DNA of 47,596 bases from Verrucomicrobiales bacterium. Lineage in GTDB: Bacteria; Verrucomicrobiota; Verrucomicrobiia; Verrucomicrobiales; DEV007. A program made the translations under genes and the position numbers. Positions 37,071 through 45,785 of the stretch are shown in pieces (positions within the stretch are counted from its first letter, which is position 1; each line of letters begins with the position of its first letter). Below the pieces are notes generated by a model. It did not search any database. It saw nothing but the letters and a program-made list of their open reading frames with translations, and was not told the DNA's origin. The stretch spans positions 1 to 47,596 of the forward strand of contig JANQMB010000165.1 of the NCBI GenBank assembly GCA_028280355.1, in the 5' to 3' direction.

Positions 37071-39800
37071 TCAGAGGGTCTTCAGGTAAGCGTAGAGGTC
37101 CGCCAGCCCGGCGGCGGACAGGCCGGCCAGCAACCCCTCGGGCATCAGCGACCGCGACCACTCCGCCCGGCCGACGATCTCCTCGCTACCGAGCCGCACC
37201 GTCGCCCCCGGGCCGCTGTGGACGATCACGCCGTCGGCCGATGTAAAGGCGACCCTTCCGACCACCGTCCGCCCGTCCCGGGTCGTGAACACGCTCGCCC
37301 GATAGGCCGTCGGGACATCGGCGTCCGGTTCGGCGATCGCCAGGAACAGGTCCTCCGGCGAGAGGCGCCGGGCGGCGCCGGCCAGGTCGGGCCCGAGCGC
37401 GTTGGACGCCGCATGACAGGCCGCGCAGGCGCGCGAGGCGAACAGCGCCTCCCCCCTCCCCGCATCCCCTGAGGCCCAGTCGACCCCGGCGAACAGGGCC
37501 GGCCAATCCACCTTCTCACCCCGCTCCCCGAGGCCCGCCGCCCGCGCGATCTCCGGGTGCGCGTCGCGAACCCAGCGCTCCGCGGCCGCCCGGTCGTCGA
37601 AGACCTCCCCCGCCGCCCGCGCGATGAGCGGCAGGGAAGCCTCCCTGTCCCGCGCGCGGAACAGCGGTACCAGGTTCTCCGCATCGGCGCGCGGCGCCAG
37701 CTGGGCGAGCGCCCGCAGCGCCGCCGCAGCCACCTCCGCGCGCGGCGAGGTCGCGCCCCCCAGGAACCTCCCGCGGTCGATCTCCTCCGGGCGGCCCGCC
37801 AGCAACACCATACAGCGATCCGCCAACGCGGGGTCCGCCGCCAGGTGGCGCAACACGCCGGGGACGATCTCCGAGCTCGCGTGTGCCAACAGCGCCACGG
37901 CATCCTCGCCCCAACCCCCGCCGGGATCCGCGGACACCGCATCGAGGAACTTGTCGGCCGCGGCGGATCGCTCCGCGGCGGGGAAGGCGGCGGCGAGCGC
38001 CGCGTGGTTCGCGCGGACGAGGGCGGGCGCCGCCAACAGCGCGTCGTAGAGCGGCGCCCGGCTGGAGATCCTCGCGACCACCTCGTTCAGCCGCTCGACG
38101 TACGTCTGCTTGGAGCGCACCTGGCGCCCGCCGAGCTTGCCGTCCAAGGCCAGCACGGCGGCGGCGACCCGCCCGACATCGCCCTCCCCCACCGGGGACC
38201 CGGCACATGCCAGACAGGCGAGGTAGTGGAAGTCGTCGGCGGGCGGGCTGTCCACGGTGATCGCGCCCAGCAGCCGCCCCGTGGCGATCGGGTGCGGGTC
38301 GCGCAACATCGCCACCAGGCGCGCCGCCTCGCGCCGCTCGTCGGGATCCAGCGAATGCAGCAGCTCGCGCGGCGTCGCGCGGCACAGGTCCAGCAGGTCG
38401 GCGTTGGCCTTGTCGAAGATCTCGTCGGAGGCCAGCTCGTAGCCCGTGAAGGCTTCGGCGCTGGGGCGGTCGAGGTTCCAGTCGCCGAGCGCACGCATCA
38501 GTAGCCGCAGCAACAACATCCGGGTCTCCGGGGGGGCGTCGAGCATCGCCGCGTCGAGGTGCCGGGCGACCGCCCGCGCCGCCTGGGCCGAAAACCCGAC
38601 CGCCCCGGGGTCCACGTCGCGCAGCATCTCGGGGAACTCCTCCGCGGCGCGGCGCGGCGCCGCCCCCCTCCCGAAGGGGATGTCCCGCGCGGAGGGATCC
38701 GCACCCTTCGCCCGGACACAGAACACCGAACCGGTCGTGCCGCGGCCGCCCATCGAGAGGTACAGGGTGCCGTCGGCGGCGAACTCGAGGTCGGTCGGCG
38801 CGAAGCCGTTGCTGCCGGTCGACTCGATAAACACCTCGGCCTCGAGCGCGCCGATGTCCTCCAGCAGCGGGTCGGGCCCGGTGAAATAGACCTTGCCGAA
38901 GGTCCAGTCGCAGTAGAACACGCCATCTCGATACGGCGCAGGGAAAGCCTCGTGGCGGCAGACCGCCACCCCGGTCGGGGAACCGCGGCCGACGTTCACC
39001 AGCGGTCGCACGCTGTCGAAATAGTAGTCTGGCCGCTTGTGTCCACGCTTGTGGCCGCGCAGCCGCCAACCGTGGTGGGCGCCGACCTCGGCGCGGTAGA
39101 GGCGCGTCGGCGAGTACCAGGGAAGCCCGAACTCGCGTTCGCAGTCGCTGTCGTAGGTATAGATCTGCCCGCCGCTGTCGAAATCGAAATCGTAGGGGTT
39201 GCGGAAGCCGTGACAGACGATCTCGCAGCCCTTCAGGTCGGGGTCGAAACGGATCAGTGCGCCCCCCTCCGGACGGGTGACGGGCGAGCCCGGAAGGGTC
39301 GCATGTCGCGCGGAGATCCCGGCATCGTTGCCACCGATGACGTAGATCATCCCGTCCGGACCGCGGCGGATGGCGTGCAGCCCGTGCTCGCCGCCCGCGA
39401 ACTCGGCGATCCGCTCGGGGTCGGGATCGATCTGCCCGTCGCCGTCGCCGTCGGTGTAGCGGTTGAGCCGGCCACCCTCGGCAGTGAGCAGGGTGCCGGG
39501 GTCGAGGAAACACATCCCCATCGCGCCCGGCCCCCCCTCGCGGATCGGCGCGTCCCCATCGGCCCTCCCGTCCCGGTCGGTGTCGAGCAGGCGTTTGATG
39601 TAGCCGCGCGAGGAGACCACCACCCGCCCGGCGGGGTCGAGCGTCATCGAATAGACGTCCGGCGCCAGCGCATGGTCGGCGAAGCGGGTGATCTCGAACC
39701 CCGCCGCGATGCGCAGGCCGAGCTCGGGGACCTCGACCAGGCGCCCGCTAGCGGTGCCGGCGACCCATAGGAACGGGAGCGGCCAGAGCGTTCTCCACAT
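37071..39800 (-). CDS. PVC-type dehydrogenase with beta-propeller and C-terminal cytochrome c
   Basis: I chose the ATG at 39800, which begins a signal peptide (MWRTLWPLPFLWVAGTASG); a GTG 18 bp upstream is possible. The 909-residue protein starts with a sorbosone/PQQ-dehydrogenase-like six-bladed propeller (FEITRFADHALAPDVYSM, RLNRYTDGDGDGQIDPDPER, GGEHGLHAIRRGPDGMIYVI, GFRNPYDFDFDSGGQIYTYD). A long helical HEAT-like region (about residues 380-760) follows, then a C-terminal cytochrome domain with the haem site C792-AAC-H796 and a likely axial Met in SLMPEGLL. Such proteins are hallmarks of Planctomycetota and Verrucomicrobiota and probably oxidise sugars or alcohols in the periplasm. The propeller carries several Ca-type DxDxDG loops (DTDRDGRADGD). 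The substrate is unknown. Confidence 0.87.
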   Translation of the reverse strand: MWRTLWPLPFLWVAGTASGRLVEVPELGLRIAAGFEITRFADHALAPDVYSMTLDPAGRVVVSSRGYIKRLLDTDRDGRADGDAPIREGGPGAMGMCFLDPGTLLTAEGGRLNRYTDGDGDGQIDPDPERIAEFAGGEHGLHAIRRGPDGMIYVIGGNDAGISARHATLPGSPVTRPEGGALIRFDPDLKGCEIVCHGFRNPYDFDFDSGGQIYTYDSDCEREFGLPWYSPTRLYRAEVGAHHGWRLRGHKRGHKRPDYYFDSVRPLVNVGRGSPTGVAVCRHEAFPAPYRDGVFYCDWTFGKVYFTGPDPLLEDIGALEAEVFIESTGSNGFAPTDLEFAADGTLYLSMGGRGTTGSVFCVRAKGADPSARDIPFGRGAAPRRAAEEFPEMLRDVDPGAVGFSAQAARAVARHLDAAMLDAPPETRMLLLRLLMRALGDWNLDRPSAEAFTGYELASDEIFDKANADLLDLCRATPRELLHSLDPDERREAARLVAMLRDPHPIATGRLLGAITVDSPPADDFHYLACLACAGSPVGEGDVGRVAAAVLALDGKLGGRQVRSKQTYVERLNEVVARISSRAPLYDALLAAPALVRANHAALAAAFPAAERSAAADKFLDAVSADPGGGWGEDAVALLAHASSEIVPGVLRHLAADPALADRCMVLLAGRPEEIDRGRFLGGATSPRAEVAAAALRALAQLAPRADAENLVPLFRARDREASLPLIARAAGEVFDDRAAAERWVRDAHPEIARAAGLGERGEKVDWPALFAGVDWASGDAGRGEALFASRACAACHAASNALGPDLAGAARRLSPEDLFLAIAEPDADVPTAYRASVFTTRDGRTVVGRVAFTSADGVIVHSGPGATVRLGSEEIVGRAEWSRSLMPEGLLAGLSAAGLADLYAYLKTL

Positions 39801-39899
39801 GGGCGCAGCTTCTACCACAGACCGGTCCCCGCTTCGACCGCAAAGGCACCGCGCCCTCCGCGGGATCTGACGACCCGGCCCGGCCCGATGCCGGAAGAC

Positions 39900-40226
39900 C
39901 TACGCCAGCCAGGGTTTCGGCGGCCGGCTGGCAGGCGCCTGCTGCATTTTGCTGCCGAGCATCGCCTGCCAGGCACAGACACGGCGGAGGAGCTCGCTCA
40001 CCGGCGTGTCGCCGATCGCCGCGTCGCCGAGGATGTTGGAGAGCGCCTCATCGTGTGCGACGATCTGTTCGGCCAGCTCGCGCAGCTGGTCCTCTTCGCC
40101 AGCCCCATCCGGGTAGACCCACTCGGCGGGGTCGTCTTCTGGTTGCAGGGTGTTGTCGCTGAGGATCTTGAAGGCTTCGACGGCATACTGGGCGTCGTCG
40201 GGGCGGGTCGAGCGGGAGTTGGGCAT
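39900..40226 (-). CDS. Small acidic hypothetical protein next to an RHH gene
   Basis: The 108-residue protein starts MPNSRSTRPDDAQYAVEAFK at an ATG at 40226, 50 bp after the stop of the ribbon-helix-helix gene. It is acidic and mostly helical (AVEAFKILSDNTLQPEDD, EDQLRELAEQIVAHDEAL, VSELLRRVCAWQAMLG), with no signal peptide or membrane segment. I do not recognise the family. A toxin-antitoxin pairing with the RHH gene was considered, but an acidic protein without RNase, kinase or PIN motifs is a weak toxin candidate. Confidence 0.6.
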   Translation of the reverse strand: MPNSRSTRPDDAQYAVEAFKILSDNTLQPEDDPAEWVYPDGAGEEDQLRELAEQIVAHDEALSNILGDAAIGDTPVSELLRRVCAWQAMLGSKMQQAPASRPPKPWLA

Positions 40227-40276
40227 CGTGTGGCTGAGTGGGTGAGGCGGTTTGACGGTGGCGGCGATGTTCTTGG

Positions 40277-40495
40277 CTAGTCCCCCCCGCTATCCGCGGG
40301 AGGTGGAGGTTCGAGGAAAGGCGAGCCCTTCTCGATGTATCTCCTGATGGCGTCGATGAGCAGCAAGTTGGCAGTTTCCGCAGCATTCTTGCCAAACATC
40401 CCCGTCTCGGTCATCCGATCGAGGTGCTCGCGAACCCGCTCCGTCACCGACACCGTCAGTTGCACAGAGGAAATCGCATTTTTTTGCCGAGCCAT
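40277..40495 (-). CDS. Small ribbon-helix-helix DNA-binding protein
   Basis: The 72-residue protein has the RHH pattern: a beta strand with alternating polar residues (SVQLTVSVTERVREHL), a first helix (VREHLDRMTETG), a turn (MFGKNAAETAN), and a second helix (ANLLLIDAIRRYIEKG). This resembles CopG/Arc-type repressors, in which two monomers interleave to insert the strand in the major groove. The C-terminus is Pro-rich and acidic. The ATG at 40495 follows an AT-rich stretch with an inverted repeat that could be its operator. It is followed by a small acidic gene on the same strand. Confidence 0.72.
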   Translation of the reverse strand: MARQKNAISSVQLTVSVTERVREHLDRMTETGMFGKNAAETANLLLIDAIRRYIEKGSPFLEPPPPADSGGD

Positions 40496-40804
40496 CGAGA
40501 ATAAAATCCGGAAAAAATGGCATTCTTTCTTTTCAAAATCAAATTTTTATTTTGAGAATTCTAACAATTTTGTATTTACCGATATTCCGGGATCAGGGTT
40601 CCCATTGGCGGCCAAAGTTTTTGAGAGCTTTCCGAGATCGCCGATCCGGCACTCGGGCGGATTTCCCCCGATGGGGCATTGGGTGTCGAAAAATTCGGGA
40701 TTTTTCCGATCTGACCAGCAAACCTGCACACTTTGGGGACGCCGGGGGCTTCCCCGGGGGAGAACAGGGCGGGCACACCGCGATCTTCCGCCCCTGCGGC
40801 GACG
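40496..40804. other. Intergenic region with AT-rich half and two hairpins
   Basis: This 309-bp gap contains no credible gene. The left half (40500-40580) is AT-rich and probably holds the promoter of the RHH gene. An imperfect hairpin spans 40686-40709 (AAAAAT/ATTTTT arms, 5-nt loop, a bulged C). A GC hairpin at 40742-40757 (CCGGGG, GCTT loop, CCCCGG) lies about 50 bp downstream of the GT-C-like gene on the minus strand and may end that transcript, although no T-run follows. Confidence 0.45.
40533..40555. promoter_or_regulatory. Inverted repeat upstream of the RHH gene, operator candidate
   Basis: TCAAAAT (40533-40539) and ATTTTGA (40549-40555) are perfect 7-bp arms 9 bp apart, 38 bp upstream of the RHH start codon. 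RHH repressors often bind such repeats in their own promoters. The AT-rich context raises the chance of a random match. Confidence 0.35.
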
Positions 40805-42688
40805 CTATTGCCCGTCCGGTGCCGGTTCCTCCTGGTCGGCGATCGGCACCGCATCACCGATCGGGAAAGCGACGAACCGCTCTGCGTCCAAAGCCCAGCA
40901 GAGGAGGTCGGTGTCGGTCGGGGAGAAGTCGTCGGGGAGGTCTGCCCGGCCACGGAAGCGGGCGTACTGACCGATGTAAGCGAGGTTTGGCCCCTGCCCG
41001 AACTGGGTATCGAGGAAGATATTGTTCAGCGCGTGCAGCGAACGCATCTCGGCGAAGCCGATCACCCGCCAGCCATCCCCGTCCCCGGCGCGGACGGAGA
41101 TGAGGACGCCATCGGCGATGCGCCCGTCGGGCAGAAGGGCGTAGCCATCGACGTGGACGCCGAGGGCGTCGGTCGCGCACCGGGTCACCTTCGCCCTCTT
41201 CTGTCCCAGGGATCCGCGCTGCGGCCGGTAGGGTCCGAAACCCCACTCCCTGGCGAGGGGGGGGTGGATCAGCCCCTGGCTGTCCATCACCTCCGCGCCC
41301 TCGCGGACGAACTCCAGGGTCGCGTCGAGCCGGCCGATCTTGGTCGGTTCGAACAGGCGGATATAGGTCAACGCGGCGCGCGCCTGGAGCCGGGATCCCT
41401 TCCACGCCTCCATCTTGTACAACCCGTAGACCCAGAGGTTGACCAGCAATACCGCCGAGGCCACCGCCGCCCCCCAGGCGTACGCAGCGCGGCGCCCCGC
41501 CGCTGTCCCGTCACCCGCCGAACGCACCCACCAGTTGGCGACATAGGCGGCGATGGCCACCAGCGCGATGACCAGGAACTGCGTCATCGATATATAGTGC
41601 GGCATCGCGGCGCGATCGGTCGCCGAACGGCCGAGCGCCAATAGGAACGCCACGGCCACGGCGAACCCGGCGGCGGCGAACCACGGCAGGAGACGCGCCC
41701 AGATCTCGCCGTCCCGGCGGCGCCACACCGCGAAGGCGGCCGCGCCGGCAGACAACAGCAACAACCCGCAACCCACCCAAAACGCCGAATCGCGCTGGTC
41801 AGAACCGAAGGCGCGCGCCAGCGGGTTGCCCAGGGACGAGAGAAGATAGCGCCCCGCCGCGTCCAGGTCCCCCATCGCCTCCCCGACGGCCCCGAGGCTG
41901 GGCGGGCGCTCGCCGGTCTCGATCCCATGGGTGTGGCTGAAATGTGAACTGCTACGGAAGCTCGGTCCGAAATGGTAGGCCAGCGCGGCGGCCATAACCA
42001 GGGCGACCGCCGCGGCCGGCAGCACGCGGCGACGGAGAGAACCCGGAGCGGGCGAGCACAGCGGCATGCCGAGGGCGACCGGCCAGAGCATCAGGCCCTG
42101 CGAGAAACTGTGCGTCCCGACTAGCGCCATCAGGACGCCGAACGACGTCTTGCACCAGAGTGGCAGTGGTGACACCCAGGCGGCCAGAATGGCGGCCAGA
42201 CAGAAAAACGGCACCATGTAGGCGAACTGGATCGCCCAGAGGAAATTCGCATACTGCTGGGGACAGAAGAGCAGCAGGTTGACCAGCAGGGCCGCCGGCC
42301 ATAGCGCGGGCACCACTCCCAAGGTGTAGCGCAGCAGGTAGAAACACAACAACGCCGTCGCCAGGACGACCGCGTAGGTGAGCCAGATCTCGAAACGCAA
42401 ATCGCCCCCGAACCAGAGCCCGCCGGCCAGCATCGCCAGCCGGCCGGTCAGTATGCGGTGCTCGATGTGCGGCGAGTCGAGATAGTTGAAATCGAGCGTG
42501 CCCGCACGGTGACGCTCCCACAGTCCACCTCGCTCCCAGTCGTCCCACATCGGCACGTCCACGGCGTTCTCCGCCACCGCGAAGCCCAGGATGACCGCGG
42601 GCGAAAAGACGATGAGGAACAGCAGGAGCCTAAGCGGCGCGCGCCCCCGCACCGCCGCTTCGGCCTCGGCGACCTCGGGCACACCCAT
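40805..42688 (-). CDS. Polytopic membrane protein, GT-C glycosyltransferase-like (paralog 1)
   Basis: I chose the ATG at 42688 (627 residues); a TTG 27 bp upstream is the alternative. After a first helix (LLLFLIVFSPAVILGFAVA) comes a periplasmic loop with acidic residues (NAVDVPMWDDWERGG) and SPHIEHRILTGR. The position of this loop matches the catalytic acidic loop of GT-C transferases. About ten more helices follow, with NFLWAIQFAYMVPF and GTHSFSQGLMLWP between them. A soluble C-terminal region starts at KMEAWKGSRLQARAALTYI and ends with a beta-rich part. It is a clear paralog of the upstream gene (42807-44669). The likely role is periplasmic sugar transfer from a polyprenyl-phosphate donor, but this is an inference. 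Confidence 0.72.
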   Translation of the reverse strand: MGVPEVAEAEAAVRGRAPLRLLLFLIVFSPAVILGFAVAENAVDVPMWDDWERGGLWERHRAGTLDFNYLDSPHIEHRILTGRLAMLAGGLWFGGDLRFEIWLTYAVVLATALLCFYLLRYTLGVVPALWPAALLVNLLLFCPQQYANFLWAIQFAYMVPFFCLAAILAAWVSPLPLWCKTSFGVLMALVGTHSFSQGLMLWPVALGMPLCSPAPGSLRRRVLPAAAVALVMAAALAYHFGPSFRSSSHFSHTHGIETGERPPSLGAVGEAMGDLDAAGRYLLSSLGNPLARAFGSDQRDSAFWVGCGLLLLSAGAAAFAVWRRRDGEIWARLLPWFAAAGFAVAVAFLLALGRSATDRAAMPHYISMTQFLVIALVAIAAYVANWWVRSAGDGTAAGRRAAYAWGAAVASAVLLVNLWVYGLYKMEAWKGSRLQARAALTYIRLFEPTKIGRLDATLEFVREGAEVMDSQGLIHPPLAREWGFGPYRPQRGSLGQKRAKVTRCATDALGVHVDGYALLPDGRIADGVLISVRAGDGDGWRVIGFAEMRSLHALNNIFLDTQFGQGPNLAYIGQYARFRGRADLPDDFSPTDTDLLCWALDAERFVAFPIGDAVPIADQEEPAPDGQ

Positions 42689-42803
42689 CTCGATATCTGC
42701 CGCAGCTTCGCTCAATTGATCTAGAGTTTGCTAGTTTCCAGTTTTCAGAAAGACGCTGCCGCGTTATCCGACGTCCGTTGACATAACAACACTCTCCGAC
42801 TTC

Positions 42804-42831
42804 TGATCACCGGTCACTGATCACTGGTTCC
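42804..42831. repeat. Imperfect tandem 14-bp repeat across a stop codon
   Basis: TGATCACCGGTCAC (42804-42817) is followed directly by TGATCACTGGTTCC (42818-42831), identical at 11 of 14 positions. It covers the last codons and the stop of the upstream paralog. No function is evident. Confidence 0.4.
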
Positions 42832-44669
42832 TCCAGGCGCAACCCGCCGGCCAGCGGATAGGCGCGCATGAGCGAGGCATCGAGCGCCCAGGCGCGGAAC
42901 TCGAAGCCCCCCGTGGGCGGGTCCGGCCAGGAGACGCGCGCCGACCACCTGGCGAACTGGTCGGGGCGCGCGAGGTTCGCACCGGCATTGTAGATCTGGT
43001 CGACGAAGGACATCTCGGGGATCGCCTGGCCGCGCGGCTCGGCGAGGCCGATGGCCTGCCACGCCCCGGCCTCGTCCGCCCTCCATGTCAGCAATACGGC
43101 ATCCGCCACGCGCCCGTCATCGGGCAAGACCGCGTGGCCGCTGGCGTGAAGCTGGCCGTCGCCATACGACACGTGACGCACCTTCGCGTCGCGCAAATGC
43201 CGGTCCTCGTCGGGGACGAAAGGGCCGAAGCCCTGCTCCGCCAACAGCCCTGGCCGCAGCCAACCCCGTTCCGAGAGGAAGGGCCCGTACCCCCGCACGA
43301 GGTCGAGCGTCTTGTCCAACCGGGCGACGCGCTGGGGCTCGAACTGGTGCAGGTAGGTCAACGCGGCACGCGCTTGCAAACGGGCGCTCCTCCATTGCTC
43401 CATCTTGCGGGCCCCATGAACCCACCCCGGCCACCACACCGCCACCGCCAACCCCGCCAGGGCGCCCGAGGCGGCGACACGGGAGGCGGCCGGAACCCGC
43501 GCGGCGGCGCCCCGGGCCTCGCCTGCCCTCACCCAACGCCAGAGGAGATGGGCGCCAATCGCGATCAGCGAGACAGGCAGGAACAGGGTCAGGCTGGCGT
43601 AGCGCGGCAGGATGGCCTTGTCGACGTTGATCGACGAGCGGCCCAGCGCCAACAGCGCCGCCACCCCGATGGCAAAGAGGCCGGCGACGGCCCAGGGCAA
43701 CAGGGCCTCCCGCAGCTCGCGATCACGCCAGCGCGCGGCCAGCACCGCCAGCGCGGTGGCGAAGAGAAGCAAGAGCCCCCGGGCGACCGAGCGCGCAGAC
43801 TCCCGCGAATCGGTCGAGAAGAAACGCGCCAGGGGGTTGCCGATGGAGGCCAGGAAGAATTTCCGCATCTTGTCGGGGCGACTCATCGTCTCCTCGAGGA
43901 ACTCCACGGCCGGCACGGGGCTGCCGATCTCCACGTTGTACGAATGCTTGCTGGCCACCCGGAACTCCACCGTGACATAGGCGTGGAGCAGGAGCGTCCC
44001 CAGCACCGCAAAGGCGCACAGGAAGTAGGTGCGCGCCCCCCTCGACAGCCCGCAGCCACCCAGCAGCACCAGCAAGAACACCATCGGCCATATGAGGATG
44101 CCGTGGGAGAAACTGTGCATCCCAACCGTGGCGGCGAGGGCACAGAGCGCGTATTTGACGGCGGCTGGCAACCCCGAACGCGCGACCGCCAGGCAGGCGG
44201 CCAGGCAGGCCAGCGGCAGCATGAACGCGACCTGGATCGCCCACAGGAAGTTCTGGTACTGAAGGGGCGAGAACAGCGCCATGTTGATCGCCAGCGCCGT
44301 CAGGTAGCGCCAGCGCCCGGGGGGCAAGGTCTTGCCCAGCAGGTAGTAGAAACAGAGGGACGTGACCACCACGGAGAGGAAGATGAACGCCATCTCGGCA
44401 CGCACATCCCCGCCGGTCAGGGCGTTCGAGGCCAACATCACCAGGCGCGGGAACACCATCCGGTGTTCGATGTGCGGCGCATAGAGATCCCCGAAGGAGA
44501 GGTCCCCGGCGACCTGCTTCTGGAGGATCTCGCCACGCTGCCAGCCGTCCCACACCGGGATATCGACGGCGTTCTTCGCCACGTGGTAGCCGGCTAGGAG
44601 GGCAGGCGCGAAGGCCAGCGCGAGGCCAGCGGTCTTGGCGAGGAGGGCTCGGCGTTGCGGCGTCGGCAT
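42807..44669 (-). CDS. Polytopic membrane protein, GT-C glycosyltransferase-like (paralog 2)
   Basis: The ATG at 44669 gives 620 residues; a TTG 45 bp upstream is also in frame. It shares the paralog's layout: first helix (TAGLALAFAPALLAGYHV), acidic loop NAVDIPVWDGWQRGE (Asp36, Asp41), PHIEHR at residues 65-70, NFLWAIQVAFMLPL, GMHSFSHGILIWP, then KMEQWRSARLQARAALTYLHQ before a C-terminal soluble beta region. PHIEHR, NFLWAIQ, HSFS and RLQARAALTY are identical or nearly so between the two proteins. The shared residues are candidates for the active site. It lies 118 bp upstream of paralog 1 on the same strand. Confidence 0.72.
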   Translation of the reverse strand: MPTPQRRALLAKTAGLALAFAPALLAGYHVAKNAVDIPVWDGWQRGEILQKQVAGDLSFGDLYAPHIEHRMVFPRLVMLASNALTGGDVRAEMAFIFLSVVVTSLCFYYLLGKTLPPGRWRYLTALAINMALFSPLQYQNFLWAIQVAFMLPLACLAACLAVARSGLPAAVKYALCALAATVGMHSFSHGILIWPMVFLLVLLGGCGLSRGARTYFLCAFAVLGTLLLHAYVTVEFRVASKHSYNVEIGSPVPAVEFLEETMSRPDKMRKFFLASIGNPLARFFSTDSRESARSVARGLLLLFATALAVLAARWRDRELREALLPWAVAGLFAIGVAALLALGRSSINVDKAILPRYASLTLFLPVSLIAIGAHLLWRWVRAGEARGAAARVPAASRVAASGALAGLAVAVWWPGWVHGARKMEQWRSARLQARAALTYLHQFEPQRVARLDKTLDLVRGYGPFLSERGWLRPGLLAEQGFGPFVPDEDRHLRDAKVRHVSYGDGQLHASGHAVLPDDGRVADAVLLTWRADEAGAWQAIGLAEPRGQAIPEMSFVDQIYNAGANLARPDQFARWSARVSWPDPPTGGFEFRAWALDASLMRAYPLAGGLRLEEPVISDR

Positions 44670-44770
44670 TTGGGCTGCAAGCCCACCCCTAGCGGCCGAC
44701 GAAACGTTTCGCAAGGCCCGCTACATGCCACGGCGGGAAAACGCGGGGGCGCGGCCCCGTGGGGGCGCCG

Positions 44771-45760
44771 CTAGAACTTGAGGGGATCGTCGAGGTTCTC
44801 GAAGCGCCCCGCCTTGGCGTCGGTCTCGCGGACGATCTTCGTGTCGGGCAACGCCTTCCTGAGCTTGTCGGCCCCCTCCGAGGTGATCCCGGTGTCCCAC
44901 AGGTAGAGCGCCTGGAGCTTGCGGTGCTTGGCGAGCACCGTCAGCGAGGCGTCGGTGACCTTGGTGCCGTAGAGGTTGAGCCACTGCAGCGAGCGGAGCT
45001 CGGCGAGGTGCTCGAGGCCGGCGTCGGTGATCGCCGTGCGGTTGAGGTTGAGGTGGGTGAGCCGGCCGAGCTTGCCGATCGCCTTCAGCCCCTCGTCGGT
45101 GACCTTGGTGCGGCCGAGGTCGACGTCGACCACGTTCGGCGCCAGGTGGAGGATCTGCTCGACCTCCTTATCGGTCGTCTTGTGGTAGGTGGAGATCCAC
45201 TCCACCGACAGGTACTGCGGCAGGGCGACCGAGATCTGGGAGATGGTGGCGCCGAGCCGCTGCAGGTGGGAGACGGCGTCGGCGTTCGGTTCGCCCGCCC
45301 GCATCCCCAACACCTTGTGGGCGGTGAGGTCGGCGGGGATCTCGCCCAGCCCCCCCTCGCTGCTGGAGCTGAAGCGCGCGCCCTCGTCGATCCACTTCTT
45401 GATCAGGTCGATCTCCCGCTTGGAGAGCGGTCCGCCATCGTCGGCGGGCGGCATGAGCTCGTCGTCGGTCGCCGGCAGGACGACGCGCAGGTAGAGCTCG
45501 CTGCCCTCCGCGTCACCCGCCTCCAGGACGCCGCCGGCGATGATCCCGGCGGGCGTGTCGAGCGCCAACCCCGCCTTGGGTTTCTTGTCGGTCTCCCGTT
45601 TCTTCGCCGTGTGGCAGTCGTTGCACTTCGACGACAGGATCGGGGCGATCTGGGTCTTGAAGTCGACCTCCTGCGCGGCGTGGAGGGCGGACGGCGCCGC
45701 GGCCGCCAGGGGCACGGCGAAGCCTGCCGCGAGACGGCGGGAGAGGGTCGTGGTTCTCAC
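44771..45760 (-). CDS. Planctomycete-type cytochrome c protein with leucine-rich repeats
   Basis: The 329-residue protein starts at a GTG at 45760 with a signal peptide (MRTTTLSRRLAAGFAVPLAAAAP). VDFKTQIAPILSSKCNDCHT carries the haem site C46-ND-C49-H50 of the PSCyt1-type domain, followed by LMPPADDGGPLSKREIDLIKKW, which contains the likely axial Met. From about residue 180 to 310 there are leucine-rich repeats (LTHLNLNRTAITDAGLEHL, LQWLNLYGTKVTDASLTVL, LQALYLWDTGITSEGADKL). It sits 25 bp after the DUF1501 gene on the same strand, next to a DUF1553-type gene. It is probably periplasmic and part of an electron-transfer or polymer-degradation module. The partner is unknown. Confidence 0.85.
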   Translation of the reverse strand: MRTTTLSRRLAAGFAVPLAAAAPSALHAAQEVDFKTQIAPILSSKCNDCHTAKKRETDKKPKAGLALDTPAGIIAGGVLEAGDAEGSELYLRVVLPATDDELMPPADDGGPLSKREIDLIKKWIDEGARFSSSSEGGLGEIPADLTAHKVLGMRAGEPNADAVSHLQRLGATISQISVALPQYLSVEWISTYHKTTDKEVEQILHLAPNVVDVDLGRTKVTDEGLKAIGKLGRLTHLNLNRTAITDAGLEHLAELRSLQWLNLYGTKVTDASLTVLAKHRKLQALYLWDTGITSEGADKLRKALPDTKIVRETDAKAGRFENLDDPLKF

Positions 45761-45785
45761 CGGGTCGGGGAGTGCCGTCCGTCGA

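Noticed and set aside
39900-40495. Classical toxin-antitoxin operon
   Set aside because: The RHH protein could be an antitoxin, but the partner lacks PIN, RelE, MazF, HipA or Fic motifs and is acidic, so a toxin call is not supported.
42778-42783. A perfect TTGACA hexamer on the plus strand
   Set aside because: No matching -10 box and no plus-strand gene follow; the genes on both sides are on the minus strand.
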